Assembly (NCBI GenBank): GCA_031277095.1
Contig: JAISLU010000049.1
Span: 1 to 44,766, forward strand
DNA length: 44,766 bases
Source of the DNA: Synergistaceae bacterium
Lineage (GTDB): Bacteria; Synergistota; Synergistia; Synergistales; Aminobacteriaceae
Direction of reading: 5' to 3'
A program made the position numbers and the translations under genes. Each line of letters begins with the position of its first letter. Within the stretch, counting starts at the first letter, position 1. This document shows positions 7,491 to 15,446 of the stretch, in pieces. The notes under the pieces were generated by a model. That model searched no databases. It was not told the DNA's origin and saw only the letters and a list, made by a program, of their open reading frames with translations.

Positions 7491-8399
7491 TTTCGGATCG
7501 AGGGCGTCCCGCAGCCCATCTCCAAGGACGTTGAAGGCGAGCATGGTGAGGCAGATGGCGGAGGCGGGGAAAATGAGCTGGTAGGGCGCTATCCGCATGT
7601 AGGAAATAGACTCGGAGGCGAGGGTGCCCCAGGACGCGCGAGGCACCGGGATGCCCAGTCCGATGAAGCTCAAAAACGCCTCCGTGAAAATGGCCCAGGG
7701 GATCGACAGGGTCATGGTTACGATAATTTGTCCAAGACAATTCGGCATGAGGTGTCTGAAGAGAATGCGCGAATCGGAAGCGCCCAGAGCGCGGGAGGCC
7801 ATGATGAACTCCTGCTGTTTCAGTTGGAGGATTTCGCCGCGCACGATTCGAGCCATAGGAAGCCAGTAGGAGACGGAGAGGGCGAAGATGATGCTGTGAA
7901 GCCCTGGCCCCAGAAAAACCATGAAAAGAATGACGTACAGCGTCATCGGAATGGAGTAGATAATGTCCACGAGCCGCATCATCACGGAATCCAAAATTCC
8001 GCCGGCGTAACCGGATATCCCGCCGTAAAGCGTCCCGATGACCAGATTGATGAAACTCGCCGCAAAAGCGATGATGAGTGAATAGCGGGCGCCGAACCAA
8101 ATCCGGGTGAAGATATCCCGCCCGAGGTTGTCCGTTCCGAACCAATACGATGCGTTTGGCCACTGGTTCGACACTTCGAAGTGGTTCGAGTAATAATCCG
8201 GCTTCACCATCGGGATGACCACCGCGCAGAGGACGATGAGGACAATAGCGAAAAGAGCCGCGAGGGCCGTCTTGTTCTCGAAAAGGCGCCGCCGCACGTC
8301 CTGCCAGTAAGTCACGTTGGGCCTCGTTTCCCTGTCGGCGGCTTCCGCCATGTCTGCCCGCCGGAAAAGCTCGGGCTCTATCTTCCCGTGGCTCCTCAT
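7482..8399 (-). CDS. oppC: Oligopeptide ABC transporter permease OppC
   Basis: 305 residues from the ATG at 8397-8399, which overlaps the oppB stop as ATGA. The longer frame (to 8483) would run far into oppB. One N-terminal membrane segment (ALAALFAIVLIVLCAVVIP) is followed by the WFGTDNLGRDIFTRI segment typical of DppC/OppC. Further membrane helices carry the binding-protein-dependent permease loop (EFIMASRALGAS...ILFRHLMPN). It forms the membrane channel together with OppB. Confidence 0.94.
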   Translation of the reverse strand: MRSHGKIEPELFRRADMAEAADRETRPNVTYWQDVRRRLFENKTALAALFAIVLIVLCAVVIPMVKPDYYSNHFEVSNQWPNASYWFGTDNLGRDIFTRIWFGARYSLIIAFAASFINLVIGTLYGGISGYAGGILDSVMMRLVDIIYSIPMTLYVILFMVFLGPGLHSIIFALSVSYWLPMARIVRGEILQLKQQEFIMASRALGASDSRILFRHLMPNCLGQIIVTMTLSIPWAIFTEAFLSFIGLGIPVPRASWGTLASESISYMRIAPYQLIFPASAICLTMLAFNVLGDGLRDALDPKMR

Positions 8400-9328
8400 T
8401 GCCCGGCATCCCCCAGCCTTATCCGGGGATCTATGAACACGTAAATCACGTCGACGAGAAAATTGCACAGGACGACGAAACAACTGTAAAAAATCGAGAC
8501 GCCCAGAATGAGGGAATAATCTCTGTTGCTGATGGAAAGGACGAATTCGCGCCCGAGCCCCGGGATCGCAAAAATGGTCTCCACCACAAAACTCCCCGTC
8601 AGCACGTTGGCCACCAGCGGCCCAAGGTATGTGATCACGGGGATGATGGCGTTCCGCATGGCGTGCTTGAAGACGACAGAGAACCGGGACATCCCTTTTG
8701 CCCTCGCCGTCCGGATGTAATCCTGCTGCATGACTTCGAGATATTTGCTCCTGGTGAGCCGGGCGATGAACGCCGTAGAGTAACCGGAGAGCGCCACCAC
8801 CGGCATAAACAGATATTTGAACCCTCCGTAACCCGTCGGCGGCAGGATTTTGAGCTTGATGGAAAAGAACAGGATAAGGAGGTTGGAGAGTACGAAATTG
8901 GGAATCGTCACCCCCAGCGTCACGAGGAACATGCTCGATCTATCCGGCAGCCTGCCCTGGCTCATGGCCGCGACAACCCCCATGTTGATTCCGGCGAAAA
9001 GAGACGCCAGAACGACCAGCAATCCTATTTTTGCGGAGGCAGGAAAAGAATAAAAAATGATATCCCGCACGGAGCGCGTCTCGTATTTCATCGAGGGGCC
9101 CATGTCGCCCTGGAGGAAAAAATTTTTGAGATAGAGCAGATATTGCATATAGAGGGGTTTATCCAGCCCGAAGCGCGCGAGCATATTCTGACGCACGGCC
9201 AGCGGAATTTCCTTTTCGCTGGTGAAAGGGTCCCCCGGCAGCATTCTTATCAGAAAAAAAATGAGCGTAATGACGGCCAGGATTGTAAAAATACTCACGA
9301 CAGACCTTTTCAAAATATATTTCGTCAT
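8396..9328 (-). CDS. oppB: Oligopeptide ABC transporter permease OppB
   Basis: 310 residues. It starts at an ATG with GGGAGC upstream. The N-terminus (KYILKRSVVSIFTILAVITLIFFL) is the first membrane helix of DppB/OppB permeases, followed by LPGDPF and the conserved loop QDYIRTARAKGMSRFSVVFK. This is the first gene of the minus-strand operon oppB-C-D-F-A. A consensus promoter lies 114-142 bp upstream (9442-9470). Confidence 0.94.
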   Translation of the reverse strand: MTKYILKRSVVSIFTILAVITLIFFLIRMLPGDPFTSEKEIPLAVRQNMLARFGLDKPLYMQYLLYLKNFFLQGDMGPSMKYETRSVRDIIFYSFPASAKIGLLVVLASLFAGINMGVVAAMSQGRLPDRSSMFLVTLGVTIPNFVLSNLLILFFSIKLKILPPTGYGGFKYLFMPVVALSGYSTAFIARLTRSKYLEVMQQDYIRTARAKGMSRFSVVFKHAMRNAIIPVITYLGPLVANVLTGSFVVETIFAIPGLGREFVLSISNRDYSLILGVSIFYSCFVVLCNFLVDVIYVFIDPRIRLGDAGQ

Positions 9329-9441
9329 AAAAGTTGCTCCCTTTCACGCACCTCTTCATGTACCCTGACCGACAAATGCAACTCCACCGCTTCACGAGGA
9401 TAAAGAAAAAATCGAAATAAATTAGAAACAAATTGTTATGA

Positions 9442-9470
9442 AGTATAAGCATGTATATTCTAAATTTCAA
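9442..9470 (-). promoter_or_regulatory. Predicted sigma-70 promoter for the opp operon
   Basis: Read on the minus strand, TTGAAA (9465-9470) is followed after 17 bp by TATACT (9442-9447). It lies in an AT-rich pocket of the 241-bp gap between the epimerase and oppB. Predicted transcription starts near 9435, giving a leader of about 107 nt. No operator is evident. Confidence 0.7.
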
Positions 9471-9569
9471 TAGCTTATTTTTACTTTGGATCTGCGAAAA
9501 GAATAAAAAAATCGCTCCTCGAAGGTCAATGAAAATTGGACAGCCGACGACGGTCTGGCCCTCCAGCGG

Positions 9570-10667
9570 CTAAAACTTATCCCACACGACGCCCTTTATG
9601 GATTCGATGCCGAGTCCCGGCGCGTCTCTCGGGGAAATCGCCGCCCCGTGAAAGTCAGCGCCGCCCTCTACCGGATCCTGCGCGCACAGTATCGGGGCGT
9701 CGAGATCGAATTTTGTGATGATCTTTTTCGCGGAAGCGAGATGGACGGCGGCGGAGATCGCCACTTTACTCTCCATCATGCACCCTATCATGCACTCCAC
9801 CCCGGCGGCTTCGGCGATGGCGCATATCTTCAGCGCGCCTCCAAGACCGCCGCTCTTCATCAGCTTTATGTTGACCATGTCCGCCGCCCGAGTCGATATC
9901 AGATGCAGTGCGTCGCGGGGCGATTTTACGGATTCGTCGGCCAAAATTACAGTATCCACCGCGTCGGTGACGTATCGCAGCCCGTCGATGTCGTGATACG
10001 CGACGGGCTGTTCCACCAGCTCGATATCGAGTCCTTTGTCTTCCATGAATTTTATGGCCCGCACCGCTTCTTTCGGCTTCCATCCCTGATTTGCGTCAAC
10101 TCGCAGCAATATGGAATTTCCCACCGCATTTCTTATACAGGAAAGCCGCTCCGTGTCGATCCTGAAATCGTTGCCGAGTTTTATCTTGAGCGCCTTATAA
10201 CCGTCCGCGACGGCAGCGAGAGAATCCCGGACCATTTCCTCCGGGGAGTTGAGGCTTATGGTATAGTCTGTGACCATCTCTCGAAGCGAACCGCCAAACA
10301 GCCTGTACAGCGGATATCCGTACAACTTCCCCCACAAGTCGTGAAGGGCTATGTCCACAGCCGCTTTCGCCGAAGTGTTGCCCAGCACGCTCTTGTCCAC
10401 TTTGTCCAGAATGTCGTTCAAGTCCGCAGCGTCGCGGCCAAAAATGGCCGGGGCTATACGTTCAGCGACCGCCCCTCGGATAGATGCGTCCGTATCTCCG
10501 GTAATAACGGCAGTGGGCGGCGCTTCTCCGTATCCTGAAACACCCGCGTCGGTTCTGACCTCGAAGATGTTGGTCAATACGACGTCTGTTGAACGCAACG
10601 CTGTTTTGAACGGTTTTTTGAGCGGTATCGAAAGTCTCCCCATGCGTATTTCAGTTATTTTCGTCAT
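9570..10667 (-). CDS. Dipeptide epimerase (enolase superfamily, L-Ala-D/L-Glu type)
   Basis: 365 residues from the ATG at 10665-10667, which follows GGGAAAGG; the frame is open to 10745 but the extension is unlike the family. The muconate-lactonizing subgroup pattern is complete. There is a KALKIKLG base pair of lysines, metal ligands in LRVDANQGW, ELVEQPV and ILADESV, and the second catalytic lysine in NIKLMKSGG. The DLDAP motif near the C-terminus is a mark of dipeptide epimerases. The enzyme interconverts the stereoisomers of a dipeptide, classically L-Ala-D-Glu from peptidoglycan, making it available to ordinary peptidases. Its place between a serine hydrolase and Opp supports cell-wall peptide use. 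Substrate preference within the family varies, so Ala-Glu is a best guess. Confidence 0.88.
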   Translation of the reverse strand: MTKITEIRMGRLSIPLKKPFKTALRSTDVVLTNIFEVRTDAGVSGYGEAPPTAVITGDTDASIRGAVAERIAPAIFGRDAADLNDILDKVDKSVLGNTSAKAAVDIALHDLWGKLYGYPLYRLFGGSLREMVTDYTISLNSPEEMVRDSLAAVADGYKALKIKLGNDFRIDTERLSCIRNAVGNSILLRVDANQGWKPKEAVRAIKFMEDKGLDIELVEQPVAYHDIDGLRYVTDAVDTVILADESVKSPRDALHLISTRAADMVNIKLMKSGGLGGALKICAIAEAAGVECMIGCMMESKVAISAAVHLASAKKIITKFDLDAPILCAQDPVEGGADFHGAAISPRDAPGLGIESIKGVVWDKF

Positions 10668-10701
10668 GATATGAGAACCTTTCCCTTCAATATAATTCCT
10701 T

Positions 10702-11550
10702 TCACTTTTCACTTTTTGGGGCGAAGGCAAAGTACAGGATTTCACCGATATCGGCGCAGAAGTCGGATCCCTCCTGGCAGGTCGGGGCGCCGGAGGTCAG
10801 AGCGACCGCGATCACCGGGTCCGCGGAGTAAAAAAATATCCCTGCGTCATGGGTGATACCCGGGAGCCCGCCGGTTTTATGCGCGAGTACGGCTTCCACG
10901 TCGTCTGTGTCATCGAAAGGAAGCCTCGCGGGAAACGTGGAGGTACTCTTCTGGACGGACAGCATTTCGACCATACGCCGGTTTTTCAATATTTCCCCGA
11001 GAACTTTCGCCACATCGGAGGGCGTCGTGAAATTATCCCGCCCGGCGTTTTTTGCTTCGAAGTCCATCATTTTGCGGCGAAGAAACGTATCGGACGCGCC
11101 CAGCTTTTGGATTGCCTCGTTGATATTGCTCATTCCAAGCTCGTCGATCAAAATATTGGTCGCCGTGTTGTCGCTCACCGACAGCATCAGCAGGGCAAGG
11201 TCTTCGAGCCGCAGGGAAGCGCCGTCCGATACCTTGTGGAGGATGCCGCCGGGGACGGCCCGAGCGCGATCGTGAGTGACGGTCCGTTGAAGATATTCTT
11301 GCCGATACTTTTCTTCCTTGCCGCAGGTGAACAAATGATGAAAGATAAAGAGCTTTATGATACTTGCCGAGGGGAAGGAGAGCTTCGAGTTGTGTTCGAA
11401 CGACTCTCCGGATGAGACGTGTTCAACGTAAACACCGACATCGAAATGACGGCGTTTCACCGCCGCCGTCAATTTATTTCGCCAGTCACCGTATCGCGAC
11501 CGTTCCACTTCGCTTTCCACCCCCCGCTCCACCGCAACCAGCCCGCCCAT
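10702..11550 (-). CDS. Class A beta-lactamase-like serine hydrolase
   Basis: 282 residues. It has the three motifs of penicillin-recognising serine enzymes: SxxK as SIIK (Ser63, Lys66), SDN in LSVSDNTA, and KTG in HKTGGLPG. No signal peptide is visible, which is unusual for a resistance lactamase. The gene is followed 34 nt later by a dipeptide epimerase and then by a peptide transporter, so a role in handling cell-wall-derived amides or peptides is more likely than drug resistance. Both remain possible. The ATG at 11550 is the first start after an in-frame TGA. It lies 41 bp after dctM, separated by three 14-bp tandem repeats. Confidence 0.85.
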   Translation of the reverse strand: MGGLVAVERGVESEVERSRYGDWRNKLTAAVKRRHFDVGVYVEHVSSGESFEHNSKLSFPSASIIKLFIFHHLFTCGKEEKYRQEYLQRTVTHDRARAVPGGILHKVSDGASLRLEDLALLMLSVSDNTATNILIDELGMSNINEAIQKLGASDTFLRRKMMDFEAKNAGRDNFTTPSDVAKVLGEILKNRRMVEMLSVQKSTSTFPARLPFDDTDDVEAVLAHKTGGLPGITHDAGIFFYSADPVIAVALTSGAPTCQEGSDFCADIGEILYFAFAPKSEK

Positions 11551-11572
11551 CGTCCGAAGACGTCATTTTCAG

Positions 11573-11614
11573 TCTCATCAATAAAACCTCATCAATAAAG
11601 CCCCATCAATTTGG
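11573..11614. repeat. Three tandem 14-bp repeats over the dctM stop codon
   Basis: TCTCATCAATAAAA, CCTCATCAATAAAG and CCCCATCAATTTGG are contiguous. On the coding strand each unit reads roughly TTTATTGATGAGG, which contains an overlapping stop/start (TGATG) and a GAGG. The dctM stop lies in the second unit. Confidence 0.85.
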
Positions 11615-12869
11615 GCAGGACGGTGCTGAGTATCGGAATATAAGTCAACAGGAGCACGTCGAGAATCATCACTCCAATAAAAGGAAGCGCGGCGCGGGAG
11701 ATATCCTCCAGGGAAATTTTGGCGATGCCGCAGCTCACGAACAGACAGACCCCCAGCGGCGGAGTCACCATGCCGATGGCGAGATTGACCACGATGACGA
11801 TGCCGAAGTGCAAAGGATCGACGCCGATACTGCTCAACACGGGCAGCAACACGGGGACCAAAATGATGATGGAGGCCACCGTCTCCATGAAGGTCCCGAT
11901 GAAAAGCAGCAACAAGTTGACCAGCAGGAGAATGACGATGGCGTTCGACGAAAAGGCCAGCATGCCCTCCGCCACCATCTGAGGGACACGCTTCGAGGTG
12001 ATGACCCAACTGAAGGCCGAGGACGTGGCGATGATGAACATGACGACGGCCGTACTGACCGCGCTGTTCACGAAAACGTCCTTCATGTGGGCAAGGCTCA
12101 ATTCTTTGTAGATGAAGAATCCCACAAAAAGCCCGTACACTACCGCGATGACCGCGGCTTCCGTCGGAGTGAATACCCCTCCGTAGATGCCGCCCAAGAT
12201 GATCACGGGCATCAAAAGAGCCCAGAACGCGTCCTTGAACGCGGCTCTGCGCTCGCTCCAGGTAAAGCGGCGCTCGCCTTTGTAGCCGCGTTTGCGCGCG
12301 ATGTACCACGCCACCAACATCAGGGACGACCCCACCAGCACTCCGGGAATGAAGCCCGCCATGAACAGGGCTCCTATGGAAACGCCCGTCATGACCCCGT
12401 AGATGATCATCGGAATGCTCGGCGGAATCATGACCCCCAAAGTCCCGGCCGTCGCCTGAACGGCGGCGGTGTAGGGCTTGCCGTATCCCCGGGAGACCAT
12501 TTCGGGGATGATCACGGACCCGATGGCCGCGACACAGGCCGCAGCCGCGCCGGAAATCGCGCCGAAAAACATGCTGGCGATGATGGCGACGAAAGCGAGC
12601 CCTCCGGCAAAATGCCCCACGAAGGTGTTGGCCAGGTGAATGAGGCGGCGGGAAATTCCCCCGTTTTCCATCAGCGCCCCGGCCAAAATGAAGAAAGGAA
12701 CGGCCATCAAGGGAAACGAGTCCATGGCCGTAAACATCTTCTGGACGAGAACCGTCGGGGGAATGGGGCTCGCGAACAGGGACAGAAACGTCGCCGAGCC
12801 GATGGCAACCGCAATGGGAATGTTCAGAACAAAAAAGACGACCAAAAAGGCAAAAAGAATCGTAATCAT
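11592..12869 (-). CDS. dctM: TRAP transporter large membrane subunit
   Basis: 425 residues from the ATG at 12867-12869 that overlaps the dctQ stop (ATGA). The longer frame to 13232 reads through dctQ and has no membrane character. About twelve hydrophobic segments include MAVPFFILAGALMENGG, GAISGAAAACVAAIGSVIIPEM and GIVIVVNLAIGMVTPPLGV, hallmarks of the DctM/YiaN family. It is the ion-coupled channel of a tripartite carrier for small organic acids. It is transcribed in the order panB, panE, dctP, dctQ, dctM. Confidence 0.95.
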   Translation of the reverse strand: MITILFAFLVVFFVLNIPIAVAIGSATFLSLFASPIPPTVLVQKMFTAMDSFPLMAVPFFILAGALMENGGISRRLIHLANTFVGHFAGGLAFVAIIASMFFGAISGAAAACVAAIGSVIIPEMVSRGYGKPYTAAVQATAGTLGVMIPPSIPMIIYGVMTGVSIGALFMAGFIPGVLVGSSLMLVAWYIARKRGYKGERRFTWSERRAAFKDAFWALLMPVIILGGIYGGVFTPTEAAVIAVVYGLFVGFFIYKELSLAHMKDVFVNSAVSTAVVMFIIATSSAFSWVITSKRVPQMVAEGMLAFSSNAIVILLLVNLLLLFIGTFMETVASIIILVPVLLPVLSSIGVDPLHFGIVIVVNLAIGMVTPPLGVCLFVSCGIAKISLEDISRAALPFIGVMILDVLLLTYIPILSTVLPKLMGLY

Positions 12870-13414
12870 GCTGCGCCTCTTTCTGTGTTCTTTCCTGTGT
12901 TCCTTCCCGTGTTCCTTTCCGGCGCCCTGGGACAAACCGTCAGGTTCAAAAATTCTTCCAGAGCGTAGAGCAGCATCAGAAATCCCCCTGCAACCAGAGA
13001 GGAATAGGGAATCGCCATCGAAATTTCCATCGCGGGAGACTCCTGCCCCGCCACAACCTGGCAAATTGCCACGCCGTAAACGACCACCCCCAGGAAAAAC
13101 CCGGCGGCAACCGCCGTCGCCAAAACGGCGACGGCCTTCCTGAGGATGGCGGGCAGAAGCATCACCACCGCCTCCACTCCGATGTGCCCCTTGCGGCGAA
13201 TACCGATGGCGGCTCCCAACATGGAAATCCACACCATGATGTAGCGGGCGGCCTCCTCCGACCAGGGCAGGGACGCCCGCAGGACAAAGCGAAAGATCAC
13301 CTGCGCGAAGACGATAACCACCATCGCCGCCAGCAGGGAAAATAGGGCGTATTCCGCAAACCGCTGAAAAAAGTCCAGCGTTTTCCTGTAGGTCCCCACT
13401 GGTTCCTCCGTCAT
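12866..13414 (-). CDS. dctQ: TRAP transporter small membrane subunit
   Basis: 182 residues, four membrane helices, with the family segments FAQVIFRFVLRASLPWSEEAARYIMVWISMLGAAIGIR-like in the first half. The start overlaps the dctP stop (ATGA at 13411-13414). The C-terminus is odd: RNTG-RNTG-KNTE, a four-residue repeat encoded by tandem 12-bp DNA units at 12877-12924, after the last membrane helix and just before dctM begins. It should bridge DctP and DctM. Confidence 0.92.
   Translation of the reverse strand: MTEEPVGTYRKTLDFFQRFAEYALFSLLAAMVVIVFAQVIFRFVLRASLPWSEEAARYIMVWISMLGAAIGIRRKGHIGVEAVVMLLPAILRKAVAVLATAVAAGFFLGVVVYGVAICQVVAGQESPAMEISMAIPYSSLVAGGFLMLLYALEEFLNLTVCPRAPERNTGRNTGKNTERGAA
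12877..12924. repeat. Four tandem 12-bp units in the 3' end of dctQ
   Basis: CTCTTTCTGTGT, TCTTTCCTGTGT, TCCTTCCCGTGT and a degenerate TCCTTTCCGGCG. They are in frame and encode the repeated RNTG/KNTE tail of DctQ, ending 8 bp from the dctM start. Confidence 0.85.
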
Positions 13415-14427
13415 TCCTTTCCGGCAGCGATAATCTGGTCCAGCAGTTTGGCGTCCTCGCCGAGCTCTCCTCTGAATTCCTCGTAAACGCTCTTGCAGGC
13501 TTCCTGGAAAGGTGCGAGATCGGGCGTCGTCACTTCCATGCCGTTCTCTTTGAGATCGTCGATAAAGTCGTTTTCCATTTTATCGCAGACCGAACGCTCA
13601 TAAAGCGCGGCCTCCTGAGCGGCCTCCTCGAAAATTTTCCTGTACTCCTCGGGCAGGGAATCGAAGGCCGCCTTCGCTACAACGATCATGGCCGGCGAAA
13701 AAACATGCCGGGTGAGGGTCAGGTGTTTTTGCACCTCGTAGAGCTTGGAGGTGTAGATCACCGGGATGGGGTTTTCCTGTCCGTCGATGGTCCCCTGCTG
13801 CAGGGCGGTGAAGACCTCGCTCCAGGCCATGGGGGTCGGGTCTACACCCAAATTGCGCCACATCGCCATGTGAACCTTGTTTTCCATCGTGCGTATCTTC
13901 AGTCCCTTGACGTCGCTCACGCCGTTTATTACGCGCTTCGCGTTGGTCAGGTTGCGGAATCCGTTCTCCATCCACGCCAGGCCGCGCATGCCTTTAGCGT
14001 CCAGCAGGCTGAGAATGTGCTGCCCGATTTCACCGTCCAGGACGGAATAAACGTGTTTTTTGTCCTTGAAAAGAAAGGGGAAGTCGAAAAGCAGAAAACG
14101 TTTCTCGAAGCCGCCCATAGGCCCCGTCGATCCCACGTAAATATCGACGGTCCCCAATTGGAGCCCCTCGAGAAGGTCCCGTTCTCCAGTGCCCAGCTGG
14201 TTGTTCGGGAATACGTCGATGTGAACGTCACCGTTGGTTTTGGCCTCCACCCGTTCTTTGAACTTGAGGGCACCGTAGTGGTACGCGTTTTCCTCGGCCA
14301 CGGCGTGTCCCAATTTCAGCGAAAATTTGGGCGCCGCGTCCGCAACAAAGGGTACGCAGCAGAACAAGGCGACAAAAGCCAACAATACGACCTTCAATGA
14401 TCTAACTCTTCGTGTACAATGCTTCAT
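13411..14427 (-). CDS. dctP: TRAP transporter solute-binding protein
   Basis: 338 residues from the ATG at 14425-14427, placed 6 nt after GGGAGGG; an upstream in-frame ATG (14442) precedes the Shine-Dalgarno and is not used. A signal peptide ends near ADA-APKF. The fold shows the DctP pattern: LKLGHAVAEENAYHYGALKF, FPNNQLGTGERDLLEGLQ, and KGLKIRTMENKVHMAMWRN with the conserved carboxylate-binding Arg, then GTIDGQENP. This predicts binding of an organic acid. Because panE and panB lie immediately upstream in the same orientation, a 2-oxo or hydroxy acid such as ketopantoate, pantoate or 2-oxoisovalerate is an attractive but unproven ligand. Confidence 0.93.
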   Translation of the reverse strand: MKHCTRRVRSLKVVLLAFVALFCCVPFVADAAPKFSLKLGHAVAEENAYHYGALKFKERVEAKTNGDVHIDVFPNNQLGTGERDLLEGLQLGTVDIYVGSTGPMGGFEKRFLLFDFPFLFKDKKHVYSVLDGEIGQHILSLLDAKGMRGLAWMENGFRNLTNAKRVINGVSDVKGLKIRTMENKVHMAMWRNLGVDPTPMAWSEVFTALQQGTIDGQENPIPVIYTSKLYEVQKHLTLTRHVFSPAMIVVAKAAFDSLPEEYRKIFEEAAQEAALYERSVCDKMENDFIDDLKENGMEVTTPDLAPFQEACKSVYEEFRGELGEDAKLLDQIIAAGKE

Positions 14428-14444
14428 AACTATCCCTCCCATAT

Positions 14445-14483
14445 TATATTTCTTACTTATATTTCTTATTTATATTTCTTCGT
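14445..14483. repeat. Three tandem 13-bp repeats between panE and dctP
   Basis: TATATTTCTTACT, TATATTTCTTATT and TATATTTCTTCGT are contiguous. The third unit carries the last codons of panE, and the stop codon (14470-14472) straddles the second/third boundary. The other units extend toward the dctP ribosome-binding site. Confidence 0.85.
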
Positions 14484-15405
14484 AGGTTTTTTGCCTCGTC
14501 AGCACCAAATTGGTCAGCACGACGTTGACCGGCGTGGGAATACCGAGCTTTTTGCCTTCTTCCACAACGGCTCCGTTGATGGTGGAAACCTCCGTCTGAC
14601 GCTTGGCCGTTACGTCCTGCAGCATGGAGGAACGATTGGCGGCCGTCCGCCGCGCGATCTGCATCGTGTGTTCCAAGGGATCGTCGGTTTCAAGACGAAT
14701 GCCTTTCGCCTCCGCAACGGCGCAGGCCTCCGCGACGGCCGCCTTCATCAGGTCCGCCGTTTCAGGAAAATCGACAAGACGCCCGTTTTTCAGACCTGTT
14801 ATTGCAGTCAGGGCGTTGATCCCCACATTGACGATCAACTTGGTCCAGATCAGCCCCATCACGTTGGCGGAAACTTGGGTCGTCAGCTTCGCCCCGTTCA
14901 AAAACGCCGCGAGGGTTTTGACACGGTCGCCGGGTTCACCGGCGTTGAGCTCCCCCACTACCGTCTCCCCCGAACCCGCGTGGCGGATACGCCCCGGTCC
15001 GACGAGGGTCGATCCATGTCCCGTCGTCCCCGCAACGACCCGGGAGGGCTCCACCACTCTGCAAAGTTTTTCCACGTTCCCAAGCCCGTTTTGCAGCGTG
15101 AGTACGGTGGTCCCCTCCTTTACCAGACAGAGGGCGCCGCCCATAGCCTGCTCCGTCATGCCGGACTTGACGAAAACGATCACCAAATCCGCCGCCCCTG
15201 CGTCGGCGGGATTTGTGACGCCCCGGATATTTTTGACAGTGCGCCTTTCCCCCTGCTCCTCGATTTCCAGCCCATCGGCGTTGACGGCCTCCATATGTTC
15301 TTTCCAGACGTCAACCAGCACCACGCTGCATCCGGCCTCCGCCAACATTCCGCCGTAGAGACAACCCATAGCGCCGGCGCCCAATATCGCAGTTTTAGTG
15401 ATCAT
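14470..15405 (-). CDS. panE: 2-dehydropantoate 2-reductase
   Basis: 311 residues. An N-terminal Rossmann fold has GAGAMG at 9-14 (NADP-binding) and TLQNGLGN, the family signature. The C-terminal helical domain has the catalytic lysine in WTKLIVNVGINALTAITG and R.SSMLQD. The enzyme interconverts ketopantoate and pantoate with NADP(H). It follows panB by 41 bp. panC and panD, which complete pantothenate synthesis, are absent here, so the physiological direction is open. Several PanE-like paralogues act on other 2-oxo acids; the panB neighbour argues for ketopantoate. Confidence 0.9.
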   Translation of the reverse strand: MITKTAILGAGAMGCLYGGMLAEAGCSVVLVDVWKEHMEAVNADGLEIEEQGERRTVKNIRGVTNPADAGAADLVIVFVKSGMTEQAMGGALCLVKEGTTVLTLQNGLGNVEKLCRVVEPSRVVAGTTGHGSTLVGPGRIRHAGSGETVVGELNAGEPGDRVKTLAAFLNGAKLTTQVSANVMGLIWTKLIVNVGINALTAITGLKNGRLVDFPETADLMKAAVAEACAVAEAKGIRLETDDPLEHTMQIARRTAANRSSMLQDVTAKRQTEVSTINGAVVEEGKKLGIPTPVNVVLTNLVLTRQKTYEEI

Positions 15406-15446
15406 TTCTGAATTTCACCCTGAACCCTGTGGTCAATGTGGGTCGG

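Noticed and set aside
10702..11550. Beta-lactam resistance gene
   Set aside because: The motifs fit the superfamily, but the absence of a signal peptide and the epimerase/Opp context point to peptide metabolism; resistance cannot be claimed from the sequence.
11364..12968. A 534-codon plus-strand frame rich in His, Arg and Asp across dctM
   Set aside because: Composition typical of antisense reading of a membrane protein; no motif, and it crosses several genuine gene boundaries on the other strand.
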